DNA from: Morchella semilibera | Lineage: Eukaryota; Ascomycota; Pezizomycetes; Pezizales; Morchellaceae | Reading direction: 5' to 3' | Assembly (NCBI GenBank): GCA_009192285.1 | Contig: CM018603.1 | Coordinates: 2,844,588 to 2,908,587 of the forward strand | DNA length: 64,000 nt | Part shown: in pieces, positions 21,105-33,269 of the stretch | Layout of the letters: every line of letters starts with the position of its first letter | Position numbering within the stretch: position 1 is the first letter of the stretch | Program-made: the position numbers and the translations under genes | Notes under the pieces: model-generated | The model's input: the letters and a program-made list of their open reading frames with translations, nothing else | Told to the model about the DNA's origin: nothing | The model's database searches: none

Positions 21105-24100
21105 GGAGGTACTGTTCCATAATCGCATTGGTTCTTTCCGTTTGTCCATCTGTTTGAGGATGAAAGGCAGTTGAATATCGGGGTGCAATCTCTAGACGAT
21201 CACACAGAGTTTTCAAAACTTAGCAGTAAACTGTGTCCCTCGATTAGAGACAATAGTCTCTGGTAGTCCATGAAGCTTCCATACCTGTTCCAGGTATAGA
21301 CGAGACATATCCCTGGCATTAACATTTTCTGTTGTAGGAATCAAATGCTTCATTTTCGGTTGTAGAAATCAAATGCTTCATTTTCATCAACCGATCCACT
21401 ACCACCAATATAGCATTGAACCCGTTGCTCTCTGGGAGTCCCGTTACGAAATCCATTGTAACATCCGTCCAAGGTGTTTTGGGTACTGATAGTGGGCGCA
21501 GAACCCCTTGTAGAGGGTTATGATTCGTTTTGCTCTGCTGGCAGGTATGACAGTTCTGGACATAGCGGTCTGTGTATTTCGGCATGGTCGGCCAATTATA
21601 TTCTCGATTCAGAAGTTCGAGCGTTTTTGACCTGCCCAAATGTCCAGCTAAAGGATTGTCATGATATTCCCGTAACAGATAGAGCCTAAGTTCATCATAA
21701 TGGGGAACGTAAAGCGTATTCCGATAAAGCAATAACCCATCTTCATTCTCCTTGCGCTCAGTTAGGGAAATCTCCTTCGATTGTCGGACGCCATCTCGGA
21801 GCATAGATAGAATTTTGCTTGAGAAACTATCGATCTGGTAAGCTTTGTTAAACAAATCAAGTACGGGAGATGATCCTTCAGTGGGTTCATTTGACAAAGA
21901 GCCCGTTAACAAGCGTATCTTTGAGTCTAAATTCTCCTTTTTCAAAACTACTCGACTTTGTTGTTCCAATCTCTCATCCCCTTCCTTTGATAAATCCTTA
22001 GACCTTCTGGTCAGAATATCAACCTTTCTTCCCTTCTTTCCCGGCCTATACTGAATCAAAAAATTAAATCGAGACAGGAACTCCGCCCAACGAGTTTGAC
22101 GCCGATTCAGCAATTTGGTTGACATAAAATACTCAAGGTTGCGATGATCTGTGAGTACTTTTACTTTGAATTGAGCTGTCTCCAGATGGGGTCTCCATTC
22201 CTCAAAGCAACGAATAATGGCCAACTCCTTGTCATAGATCTCGTAATTACATTCTGCAGGTGAATGTGTTTTAGAGAAAAAGGCGACTGGGTGGAGTATT
22301 CCTTCGTCGTCTTTTTGTGATAATATTCCTGCCGACACATAATCCGACGCATCGGTTTCCACAATGAATTCTTTCTTAGGATCAGGATGCATCAATACTG
22401 GAGCGGTGGTGAAAGCAGTCTTGAGTTTTTGAAAGGCTTGTTCAACCTTCTGAGTCCACTCAAATCGTACATGGTTTTTTGTCAGAGCAGTCAATGGCCG
22501 TGCCACTCGGGAATAAGTATAAATAAAGTGTCGATAGAAATTGGCAAACCCATGAAACTCCTGAACCTCCTTCACTGTCTTTGGCTCATCCCAATCCACA
22601 ATCGTCTGTACCTTAGTAGGATCCATCTTCATTCCTCCAGGGGTCAAAATCATGCCCAAATACTTGGTTTCCTGTACACTAAATTCGAACCTCTCTGGTT
22701 TTAGATGAACCTCGTTGGCTTCCAGGGCTTCGAGCACTTGTTGTACGTCCTGCTAATGCTGTTCTAAGGTTTCCAAATAATTAAGAATATCATCAAGATA
22801 GGCAGTAGCACAACGATCTAAAAAAGACCAGAATATATCATTAATCAAGCGTTGAAAAGTCGCGGACGTATTGGTTAGACCAAAGGGCATTACCAAATAT
22901 TCCCAATGTCCGTAGCGCATCCTAAAAGCCGTTTTCCACTCGTCCCCCTCTCTTATTCTAATCTGATTATATCCCCATGGTAGGTCCAACTTGGTAAAAT
23001 AATTCGCCCGTGCTTGGTTGGCCATAGTTTCCGGTGTAAGGGGAAGAGGGTATCGATCCTTAACCATGATGGCATTTAGCTTCCGATAATCAACGCACAA
23101 ACATAGGGAACCATCAGCTTTTTTGACAAATAGTACCGGGGCGCCCGCTGGGGAATTGCTAGACCGAAGAAATCCTTTCTTCAAGTTATCGGGCAGATAA
23201 TCCCTCAACGCCCTCAACTCTTCCCGCAACATACTGTACATAGGACCAAAGGGTGGTGCTGTTCCTTCCTGGAGCTTTATCTCATGGTCATAGGAACGAT
23301 GTGGTGGTAGCCTAGATGCATTGGTTTCATCGAATAGTTGTCAGAAACGTTGGTAGTCTATCGGGATCTTTCCATCAGGATTGGCAGGCATTTCCAGTAT
23401 CTTGTTAACAGCATATAGAGTGGTTGAGTAGACTTGGACGGTAGGATCCTAAGTCAACTTCTTGAACGATCGAGGGGTAACTGCTGAAATATGGGTAACT
23501 GGCTTTTCTGGTGGTGGAGTTGAAATTCTCTGAGCAACAATAGGTTTGCGGTTGGCAATGCAATGTTCAAGACATACTAATGACTGGAAGCGAATCTCAT
23601 TCCTTCCACTGTCAATCAAGACTCCATGCTTTCTCATCTAAGGTATTCCCATCACTATCAGATAATGTCTGTGATGGAGTAACCTGAAGCAAAGAAGAAG
23701 ATAACAATGATGACGCAGAAGGGCCTGAGGAGCACAGTCTACACAACGAGGAGACCGACGAAGACAAAAGCAACACCGGGCAGGCACGCGCACAGGCACT
23801 GGCGAAGGCAAAGGCGGGGGCAAAGACACAGGGGCACAGAGCAGGGAGAGTGAGGACCAGATGGACCTCAATGAGAACGATGAGAGGTACTATGGATTTC
23901 CCCTTTGTCAGAGGATCAGGATTTGGTACAAGAGGCTATGGCTTAGAAATAGGAGTTGATTCCTATGTACCGAGATAACAGGAAGACGAGACAGAGAGAA
24001 AAGAAAGAAAGAACTAAGGAAAACATCTAGCCCCGCTATTTAACACTTCTCCCCCACTAGTCTGCTATGACCCATACATCTCTTCATAGAAACCCATAGA

Positions 24101-24838
24101 ATCCTTTCGCACCCACACCTCGTATTCCTCCCCACCCTCTCCGATATCTGCATTACAAATCCATCACGCCATCGAACCTCCTAGAATTCAATGACGACAA
24201 CCTCCCTTAGCACACCCCCTCCTCGCTTAACCATTTCTAAACAATCGCAACCGTGCTTCGACTACCGAACCCTCGGGACCGATGCCAAGACGCTGGGACA
24301 ATGTCCCAGTTTCGTAACAAAGAAAGGACATTCATCCATATGTCCATTAATTTCCAATTCCAACGTCACCTTCCTAGTCACCTTCCCAGATTCAATAGGC
24401 CTTCTATCAATCACATCAATCTCCCTCCCAGTCCTCAAATTCTTCATTTTTAATTCATGGCGGCGCACAAAGTCTTCATCAATAAATGCATATCCCGACG
24501 CTCCAGTATCAATCAAGGCACAGGTGGGTACAATAGATTTTTTATTTTGCAAAATAGAACAAACTACAATCAATTGATTCCCATCTATCTCCCCTTCTGA
24601 TACCGAAATCATTGAAATAGAAACTTTAGAAAAAACCTTTGGAGGTCCCTGCACTATGCCACTTAGGCCAGAGACGAATCCTTTAACTCCTCCTCATCCG
24701 ACGATATATCCTCCTCCTTTTCCCTCTTTCCCTTCTTCGCCTCCAACAATGCTCCCCTCATCCTCGGTGCTGCCCTCCCGAGGGCGAAAGCGTACAATCC
24801 CTAACCAAATGTCCAACCCCCCCGCAATTTCATGGATA
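21105..24838 (-). mobile_element. Gypsy element G1, pol with protease and a trace of gag
   Basis: On the minus strand, from high to low coordinate: CCHC zinc-knuckle remnant (about 24,830), aspartic protease (ALIDTGASGYAFIDEDF, about 24,500), reverse transcriptase (CVDYRKLNAI, MPFGLTNTSATFQ, AYLDDI), RNase H (VETDASDYVSAGI) and integrase ([31 protein letters not shown] near 21,125). It is the same family as G0 and G3. A solo LTR-A (23,670-24,300) lies in the protease-RT region. The right-hand end of pol is lost under LTR-B and both LTRs are missing. Broken, with several breaks; a fossil. Confidence 0.88.
23670..24300 (-). mobile_element. Solo LTR-A inside G1
   Basis: 631 bp from TGTGATGG to CGCTGGGACA, flanked by the 5-bp duplication ATGTC (23,665-23,669 and 24,301-24,305). 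Confidence 0.92.
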
Positions 24839-25150
24839 TGTTAGGTTCGGAGGTTTGGAACGATTGGCAGGGTTGGGATTATTCTAAGCTAGGAGGTGGA
24901 GATGAGTCAGAATAGGTTCTATGGGCTTCTGTTACGCGAAGGTATGAGTCAGGCTTGGGTCTAGAATAGCGATTATATAAGGAAGGCAACGGCGCCTACT
25001 TTTGTACTTTCTTTCTTTTCCTTTTCTCTTTACGCAACGTCTTCTGCAACTCTACATTAATCTATTATAGTCTCTATTATACACTAGTGACTATCGCTGC
25101 CTCTTTATCCTCTACCATATACCTCCCCCTCTTGGAGGTATCGCCGTTAT
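24839..25150 (+). mobile_element. LTR-like fragment of unassigned family
   Basis: It begins TGTTAGGTTCGGAGG directly after the G1 gag remnant. It holds a TATA-type box (TTATATAAGG, about 24,975) followed by a C/T-rich stretch and TTTACGCAACGTCTTC. That last part resembles the start-site region of LTR-D (CTTCACGCAACCTTCC). It looks like the promoter part of another LTR, cut by the LTR-A at 25,151. No end or target duplication is identified. Confidence 0.45.
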
Positions 25151-25781
25151 TGTGACGGAGTAATCCGACGCAAAGAAGGAGATGACAATGATGACGCAGA
25201 AGGACTCGAGGAGCACAGTCTACACAACGAGGAGACCGACGAAGACAGGGAGAACACCGGACAGGCACATGCACAGGTACCGGCAAAAGCAAAGGCAAAG
25301 GCAAAGGCACAAGAGTACAGGATAAGGAGAGTGAGGACCGGATGGACCTCAACGAAAACAATGAGAGATATTATGGGTTTCCTCTTCCAAGAGGACAGAG
25401 TCTTTGGTACGAAAAACTATGGCTTAGAGATAGGAGTAGATTCCTATGTACCGAGATAACAGGACGACGAGACAGAGAGAAAAGAAAGAAAGAACTAAGG
25501 AAAACATCTATCCCCGCTATTTAACACTCCTCCTCCACCAGTCCACTATGACTCATACATCAGTTCATAGAAACCCACAGAAATCTATCGCATCCACACC
25601 TCGTATTCCTCTCCACCATCTCTGCTATTTACATTACAAATCTATCACGCCATCGAACCTCCTAGAATCCAATGACGACACCCCCCTTTAGTACACCCTT
25701 TCCTCGCTTAACCATACCTAAACAATCACAACAGCGCTTCGACTACCAAACCCTCGGGACCGATACCAAGAAGCCGGGACA
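25151..25781 (-). mobile_element. LTR-A copy without visible target duplication
   Basis: 631 bp from TGTGACGG to GCCGGGACA. The flanks are GTTAT and TCGAC, which do not match. It is either an old copy, an LTR left after deletion of its element, or one whose flank was rearranged. Confidence 0.8.
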
Positions 25782-25799
25782 TCGACCTATTCTCTATCC

Positions 25800-26115
25800 A
25801 TGGATAGAAGCAAAGCAATTAGAAACTGGGAATAGTATTACTTGATTGAAGACAATGCACCCGCATATGCTTGTGCACAAAGAGAAGGTACTAGGGATGA
25901 ACGGATGAGGCGAGGAATTTATACTGTCAACTGGCCAGCAAACTCCCCAGATTTGAATAAGATTGAGCCTTTGTGGGATTATCTAAAGGATTCTATGGAA
26001 GAGTATTCATTTGAGGGATTCGGAGCTAGTAAGGGGTCTGTAGCCCAAATTAGGGCAAAAGTGGGAGGAGATACCACAAGAGTTAGTGAACCGGTACTGC
26101 TTGGATTTTCATAAT
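25800..26115 (+). pseudogene. Tc1/mariner-type transposase C-terminal fragment
   Basis: The plus strand reads IEDNAPAY and then GIYTVNWPANSPDLNKIEPL followed by WDYLKD. This is the second half of a DDE_3 domain: the DNAP block has the second Asp and SPDLNKIE the third catalytic acid. Only about 90 codons remain; the N-terminal HTH part is absent and was probably lost when LTR-A landed at 25,151-25,781. No TIR is visible. The next 170 bp to 26,282 are AT-rich with no gene. Confidence 0.75.
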
Positions 26116-26314
26116 TGTCTTCAGCTTGTTATTCAAAATAACGGCCAAAATAACTTCAATAAGTAGTATAACAATATCAATAGTTTTTTTTGTGGACCCG
26201 TACCTGGCACTACTCATAGGGTATGGATACGAGACTAGACCCATACCTATTGCCAATGATCCCCATTGCTTTGAAAGGTGTACATCAGCAAGCTTGCAGT
26301 TGTCTCCGGGCGCA

Positions 26315-26665
26315 TAATCCTCCGCCATGGCGCATCCCTGCGCCCTCAGCGCCAGGAGTGCCCTGGCGCAAACCTTGTGGTTACCCTGCGCCAGGTGGCA
26401 CCCTAGGAATTACCCTGCGCCCGGCGCCCTCCTGGGAATCGCTCTGCGCCTAGCGTTATCCCGTGAATTATCCTGCGCCTGGCGCCATACACCGAATCAT
26501 TCTGCGCCAGGCACCATCCTCTGAATCATTCTGCGCCAGGCACCATCCTCTGAATTATTCTGCGCCAGGCGCCACCCTGTGAATCATTTTGCGCCAGGCT
26601 CACCTTATTCTTCTCCATTCACGCCAGGAGATTTCCCGTGTCCCATACGGCACCTGGCGTTCCAC
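26315..26665. repeat. E block 1 left subterminal repeats (CTGCGCCAGGCGCC words)
   Basis: Eight to ten imperfect units of about 31 bp of the form CTGCGCCAGGCRCCATCC followed by TCTGAATCATT. The CGCCAGG core also appears in reverse orientation near the right end at 43,920-44,230. Confidence 0.85.
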
Positions 26666-26729
26666 GAGATTTGGCGATAGCTCCTTTCACTATCGCGAAT
26701 CCCTACGAAGCTTTAGGTAGGCTATATAT

Positions 26730-29700
26730 CTAACTAAATTCATTCCATGTTTGCAGATCTATTCTAGTATTCACAAGCCAGTTTCCCTCATCGATCTCAA
26801 ATAAATGTGCCATCCCTAAAATACACCGTATATTCACTACCCAAATTTGGTTACTACTCCTTCTAGAGGCTTTAAGAAGACCATGAGAGCTATCGGCAAT
26901 CCCTAGGTCTTTGGCCTCCAAGAGTTCGATCGCGCATAGCCGGTGCGCCCGTCCCCTTTTATCCCGTAGCTTAAATAAAGCCTCCAGGCGTCCTGGTAGC
27001 CTACCCCCGAACGCTCCCCATTGATCTCGAGTCCCCACCGTTACCCATGTCCAATCTCTCCTCGGTGATCTTTTTCTAAATGCTGCATTTCCCGTGCAGC
27101 GCAGGTTATGAATTTCGTACGCATCTGGTCTTTGAAAAATTGGAACCGGAACCTGGAGGCAGGTAAATCGTTCAACTCGGAGCTCGCCAAGGTTCTCAAG
27201 GCTTCCGCCAAAGCTCTCTGAACATCACGCATCCTTCGCATATTCTCTTACCATGCGACAAAATTTTATTCTACTCATCGCAAGTCCATCTGCAATATCG
27301 CATAAGCTTTCAAACCTGGTAGAGCGATTGCAAAGCCTTTTTAAGGGTAACTCTGAGTCGATTATAGGCCGTTCATTCGTTGCTCTCTTCCGGTCTTCTA
27401 TCTTAAAGATATCAAGTAATTCTCGCAAGTTCTCACGATGCTCCCATAGGCTCTCGTTGCGGTTCTCGGAAGCTCCGTCAGCTCCCACAATATCCTTGAG
27501 GTTTAATATCCGTATTTCTAGTGCCAATCGCCTTCCGCCGTAATCAAGTATTTGGGTCGCCGCATCAACTTTGTTTGAAGCGGCGTATGCTTCTTTGATT
27601 TGGTGTACGTGGGCCAGTTCGTTGATATCCGTAGAGAACATAGGAATATTCCCGAATCGCTCCACATGCTCTCGGTAATGTGATAATTGATGCAATTTGA
27701 TGAAGTTGAAATGAGATTTCTCGCGGATCTCGCGGACCTCTTCTAAGCCACGGTGAATCCTCTGAGAGCTCTCCTGCCGGAGAGCCCGTGTTCGATTCTT
27801 TGCATTCTTCTTAGTTTGCTTGTAGGCTCGAAATTCTAAAAAGATATCCTTATACCTATGGAAGTCCTTGAGATAACTCTCTAGATATTCAAGTGTACTC
27901 TTGGTATGATTCCCGTATTGAGCCATCAGGTGAAAAGTCAATCATTGCCCGAACGCATTTCAAAGCCTTTCCGAAGTCAGCTCTGACAGAACTCCCTGGA
28001 TTTCTCAGAGCCACCGCCAAAGCTCCCAGAACTATACGCCCTAGGTTTCGCATCTCTTTCCCCTGCCATTGCGTGGTTGCCCTGTTAGGCTTGTTCGGTA
28101 CTGCAAGCCGAGGATAAGGCCCAATCTTTGACCATGCTATATCGAACGCGTCGAGACGCTCGTGTTTCTTGAGAAACCCTTGAACCCATTCCATCATATG
28201 CTTTAACATTCCAAGGTAGATGTTGTGTAATAGGTCCGGTTTGTTCAGGTCGTACACCTTGCATCTCGGCATATCCCATAAAGCATTGAAGAGAGTCTTC
28301 AAAGACCTCGATACAAGGTATTCTACCGGCGATGTATTCGTCGGATTCTCATTAAACTTGCCGTACCATCTCCTGGTAGGTCTCCTGATCACGCATAGAG
28401 CTCTGCCGATAGCTTCCAAGGTTCTTATACTCCACCTCACATCTTGGGCAGGCGAAATTGCTGATGTTTTGCAACGAGGCGTGCTCAGGTTGGTCCGCGA
28501 TCCACCAACACAGTACAGGAAAACATAGCCGTTCATATCCATCCGCACAGGATATCAACTCGCCCTCCTCGCCACTACTTTTCAGGCTTTTGAAGATATC
28601 TTTGAGAGCGCTGTGCAGAGCCATCTGCGATTCCCGACGCAAAGTTGCATTCGCACTCGCATTTGAACTGAGCTTAGGGGGCACTGGTAATAGCGCCAGG
28701 AGCACTAACGAGTGCCCAGAGACTTTCATTCTCACCGAGGACTTGATATTTCCAATTGTGAGATAGATTGGCCATGCCTTTCTTATCACCACTAAAGTTC
28801 GTCAGGTGAGTGCCATCCGAGGCACAGATTACCGGAACTAATGTCGAACCCTCAGGGAGAGAATTCTTTTTGAGATCAGTCATGACTTTTCTGACTCCAA
28901 CGAAACCTCCTAAAGATCTCGGAAAGCTTCTCCTCACCTGTGTTTCCCACCACCAGTCCCCTGTATGCATTTCGCCGTAGATTCTCTCTCCCTTCTCGTT
29001 GTGTTCCATTGACGGTGCAAATATAAGAGACTCCTTGAAGGCCCGTTGTCCAAGGAGGAATCGAATAATGGTCATAGGGTCGCGATAGTAGTATGGTATG
29101 TTTTTCCCTCCTATAACAACCTCCGCATGCTTCCATGTTGATCTCCCTAGGCAATCGTTCATTTCCTCCATTTTTCTTATAAAACCTCGCCCATTTCTAT
29201 AGGAGCTATGGCAATGGTCTCCAGGGGCATGTAGAAAGAAGCTATCGATACTTCCTTGTGATGCCATGGACAAAAATAAAGTACCGCGCCATCCGGAATT
29301 CATAAGATGAATTGAAAGGGTGCCATGGGTTGCCGAGAAGCCGTTGTGCGCTTTCCTGATAGCCCTCAGAGCAATATAGAGCCTCCCAGCACCTTCGTAA
29401 ACCGTCGTGGATGCATCGCGAGTAACTCCCAACTCCTCCTCACAATCCTCCCTATTGTCTACAAAGTAAGACTCTGATTCTAGGTCTGAATCTCCAGCAG
29501 TTCGTTGAGAGAAGTTAGAATATGTAGATGACCCGTCCTCGCAACTAGCATCATCCTGATCAGAGCTTTCTGAAACCTCGTGAGACTCCTGTAGTCGTTT
29601 GTGATTCTCTTGCAAAAGATCGCATTGATTTTTGAACCATCCATCCGCTTCGTTAGGGTGGATATTCCGTAGGTGCTTCTCAAAGTTCGCCGAGGAGCTA

Positions 29701-29735
29701 TATCGCTTGCTGCAAAAAGGACAGGAGGACTTCAT
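26730..29735 (-). pseudogene. E block 1 Plavaka-type transposase
   Basis: ATG at 29735 opens MKSSCPFCSKRYSSSANFEK, a C2H2 finger with HLRNIH. An acidic Ser-rich linker, IPYYYRDPMTIIRFLLGQRAF, WWWETQVRRSFP, GTHLTNFSGDKK, CPRCEVEYKNLG, KPDLLHNIYLGMLKHMMEW and a C-terminal VVNIRCILGMAHLFE follow; the stop is at 26730. About 1,000 codons in total. Compared with block 2 it has extra bases at about 28,775 (CTTTCTT for CTTCTT), 28,355 and 27,934 and a one-base loss near 29,375, so it is read in five pieces. It has the correct frame at the two places where block 2 is shifted. Errors in either copy could be mutation or sequencing. Confidence 0.82.
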
Positions 29736-29871
29736 TGGGTGTCGCGATAGCTCCCATGGCTCTCTCGGAGATGGTTCAAAATTACTACTGCCAAGCCTGT
29801 AGATTACTAATACTTGCTAGGGTGTCTTGGAGGGCACATAACCTCTTGCTAAACAAACCTTCTAGCAACGT

Positions 29872-30294
29872 CATATATTCACGTTGAAAACTAACCAACA
29901 TATGCTCTCAGAGCAAACCCAACATATGCTCTCAGAACAAACCCAACATCTATCCCACACATCGGCCAAACTTTCTCGGAGTCCACCACTACTCCAAAAG
30001 GTTTCACGAATACCCTCGAAATCGTGGCTCGAGATCGTGGGCAATGCCGGAAAATCCCTATCTTTTGATACCCAAATGACTATATCTGTACTTGAAAACG
30101 AGATCAAAACAGCTAACTATTCAAAGAAAAGCTATCATGCCAACACCAAAGTGGACTCGAATACCAACACTCATGTTGATCTACGTCATTTAGTAACTTA
30201 CCCAAAAGCATCGAAACACACTCGAGCAATCAATGATTCTGGCTCTGTGCGTTCTGGCGAAGACTGTGGAAGCTTTCGAAAGATCCTCTCATAG
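29872..30294 (+). CDS. Small open frame between transposase and ORF2 (block 1), doubtful
   Basis: An open frame of about 130 codons, starting at an ATG near 29,900, reads MLSEQTQHMLSEQTQHLS (a 26-bp direct repeat) and then SWLEIVGNAGKSLSFDTQ. It ends at 30294. The same frame is open in block 2 (to 38,021) with one residue changed. Two near-identical copies give no independent support, and P1 has no counterpart. It may simply be promoter and leader DNA. Confidence 0.2.
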   Translation, partial: HIFTLKTNQHMLSEQTQHMLSEQTQHLSHTSAKLSRSPPLLQKVSRIPSKSWLEIVGNAGKSLSFDTQMTISVLENEIKTANYSKKSYHANTKVDSNTNTHVDLRHLVTYPKASKHTRAINDSGSVRSGEDCGSFRKILS

Positions 30295-30689
30295 CTCTTA
30301 ATGACTAATTTGATTTCGTGTGAGTGTTGGAAGAAGAGGTATAAAGAACTGCTTCTTCCACCCTCGGGAGACCTTTCTTCACCATCCCCATTACTCTTCA
30401 CAACCTCGCCAGGCATTGAGCTGGTGTGTTCTACCTATATTACGTTAATCATTCGCCTTTTCAATTTCATTTCTACTTGATACCATCCACTTCGACAGCT
30501 CCAACCTGATACCTCTCCCAGAGTTTCAAGTTGAAAGATGCCTCCCAACGCTAGTAAGGGTACCCCTGGGAAGGTAGTATATAAACACCACATGGTTGTT
30601 CCCTAATCCCTATACATTAGTTCCTAACATACCTCCAGTCCGGTGGCAAGTCGAGAGGCCCCTCCCATCGTACTCACGATACCTTACAA

Positions 30690-32875
30690 AGCACTGCCAA
30701 AAGCCCTAGAGTAGAGATCCCAACCCCTCGAAAGCGTCAGCGCCAACCAGTCCCTGAATCCGAAGACGATATTGCCACAAGGCCCTGTCATTTGAACCCA
30801 CAGGCTCCTGATAGCCCTCCCCAAAGCTCTCAAAGATTGTTCGCAACCCCCCGAAAACGTGGGCGCCAACAAGTTCTTGATTCCGAAGACGAGATTGCCA
30901 CACGTCCCATCGTTCTAACCTGCAGGCTCCTGAGAGCCCTGACACCACTCCCGAAGCCCTGAAAGATCTCGACCAACCCCTCGAAAGCGTCTGCACCAGC
31001 CTATCCCCGAAATCGAAGAGGAAGACTCGGAGTTGATTGTTCTCTCACATAGAGTAGGAATTCCCTGGAGTTACGACGGTCCCCCACCAGACCTCACCCC
31101 TAAACAGCAACCGACACCCACGAAGACTGCTCCCGCGCCGCCAAAATCTCGCAAGCCCCAGCCGCCCCCATTGGAAAAAGAACAGCAGCAAGCAGATATT
31201 CGCGTTGGCTAAAGTATCAAGCACCCCAGAGACCATCACCACATCTCCCAAAACCACAGCAAATAACCCCCAAAACCACAGCAAAAACCATCCAAAACCC
31301 AGCACAACCTCCAAAACCACACAACTTCCAAAACACCTCAGCATCCGCAAAACACGGACTGCTTCGCAGCCCAAGAGTACTCCAAAAGCCCAACCAAAGC
31401 TCCAAGAGAACGCACCAATGCCCGCGCAAAAATCTCAGTCGTGGGGAGATCTCTACTGACTATTCCAAACCTGCTTAGTACCACCCGAGACCATCCACAA
31501 AGCTCCCAACTATCGCGCGTATCTTAAGAGCGCACATCAAGACGAAGATAGAGGACGAGCACACCATCCGAGGCGGAGACTGAGCGACGGAATCGAGGAC
31601 AATCAAGACGAAGAAGAAGACGAAGAAGAAGACGAAAGACGAAGACGAAGACCGACGAAGACGAACCTCGCCACGCCTCACAAGGACGTCGTCAGAGACA
31701 GAAAAAAAAAAGGGCTTTCAAGGCAAAGTGGTCAAAGGAGGTTGTTTCGATGGACGCAAGCACTGCCAAGGTGACTTTGGGACTGGCCGCCTCGCCAAAG
31801 AGTTACAACAGGTTGAGGAAAGACCTCGCGGCAGAGATGACGAGAACAGGATGGGTCAATAAAAGAACTAGTGGGCTTAAACATTATAATGAGTTGGTGG
31901 CATGGCTTCTCGAACAGAGGCCTCTAGTAGGTTTGGCCACGATTATGGGAGGTCAGAGGAATAGCGCCAGGGCCAAGGTACAGGAAGCACTTACCTGGCT
32001 AGTGTAGATGTCAGTCGGAAGGAAAAGTGTCTCTAAAAGGGCATGGGAACCGGGAATTCACCGAGATTACGCTCACGACCCCAGACTGGACGCTCGACCG
32101 ATTCGGATATCTTGCCGCAAAGGTCCTCAGAGCGCTCGGCAAAGCGCCAGAAGCTATCGCGCACACCGGACCGGACTAATATCTGGGTCAACCAGTTTGT
32201 CGACCCGGACCAGTTTAACGACTATTGATTCTGATGCTAGGAGGACGGGAGTACGCTTGGACTATGAAATAATAACCTAGTTTACGCATGCCGTGATGAC
32301 CGCGAAGAATATCCAAGAGCTTGGGGAGAGTACGCATCCAAGATATCCCTGTTGTCGATTGTCAGGAATTCTATGGCTCGATGAACCAACCAGCCGAACC
32401 GGAGGAGGAGCCAACCTGGGTCCGCATAATGGACACTGAGGAGGTAGAAGCCTGGATGCTGGGAAGCCTGGCGAAACCTCTCCGGGTTCTGGCCATACTT
32501 CACAGAGAAGGCCAGACTGAGCCCCATGGCGGCGACGAAACCCCTCCTAGAAGACTATACCAGCCGTACACCACCAGTGACGATTATGGACACTTTGAAT
32601 ATCCGGCTGAAGACTCTGAATTTGAGGGCGGAGTTAGATTGACCTCGATTGGAACCAGGCTTATCATGCCGAAGAATGATGCATCGTTCCAGGTAAACCT
32701 CCACAAGATCTCGTCACGCCGGAATAGCAGCAAGCGCCCTGAGCTCCTCAACCAAACCTTAATAAGTACCCTGTGGGGTTGGATTGCAGACCGTAACTTC
32801 AGAATTGGCGTGTCTGGGGCTCGGAGATCGCTCAGAAGCGTGAGGAGACAGAAACAAAGCCCCGCGCCGCCGTAA
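30690..32875 (+). pseudogene. E block 1 ORF2, heavily frameshifted
   Basis: Same protein as block 2 ORF2. It has TPRKR repeats (TPRKRQRQPVPESEDDIATR), a Thr/Lys/Pro-rich middle, an acidic DEEEDEEEDE stretch, then SMDASTAKVTLG, AEMTRTGWVNKRTSG and EAWMLGSLAKPLRVLAILHR. Relative to block 2 there are more than a dozen single-base insertions or losses, many in short runs, concentrated between 31,130 and 32,940. A preceding TATATAAA box lies at about 30,577. Confidence 0.7.
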
Positions 32876-33151
32876 ACAATGGGAAAGATGAAAGACTCCC
32901 TTGGTTCCCTCCCCGGAGGAGTGTGACAGGTGACGTGATGGTGATAGTGCTTAAGCCTATTTGGCGAGAGTTTGGAAAGGTTTTGCGAGATTCTGGTGAG
33001 TTATTCGCACTTCAGCATGATTGATCTATGTTAACCGACCCCATAGATTTTTTCCCCACTATTTTTTATTAAGGTATACAGAGGTTTCGAAAGGTTTGGC
33101 GATAGCTTTAAGAGCTTTCAAAACGGTCGGTAACAGCTTTGTGTTAGGTAT

Positions 33152-33152
33152 N
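33152..33152. other. Ambiguous base N at the end of the duplicated block
   Basis: The only N in the window. Identity between block 1 and block 2 ends exactly here, so it may mark an assembly join rather than a biological breakpoint. Confidence 0.9.
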
Positions 33153-33269
33153 AATGTCCCCCCTCATCGGTACCATATGTCCTAGCTGTAGTCCAGAACA
33201 AAGCATACTTATGAGGGCATTTTTCATTATGAATACCCCTATATATAATTAATTAGTAAGAATAAAATA

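Larger units (their letters stand above)
26283..33151 (-). mobile_element. Plavaka-type transposon E, first block (left part only)
   Basis: The left end is CATCAGCAAGCTTGCAGTTG at 26,283, preceded by TA. It holds GC-rich subterminal repeats, transposase (minus) and ORF2 (plus). It is nearly identical to 34,016-40,910 but ends abruptly at GTTAGGTAT, where the single N (33,152) stands. The DUF6532-like gene and the right end are absent from this block. The divergence from block 2 is small up to about 30.7 kb and then rises sharply in single-base indels towards the N. Confidence 0.8.
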
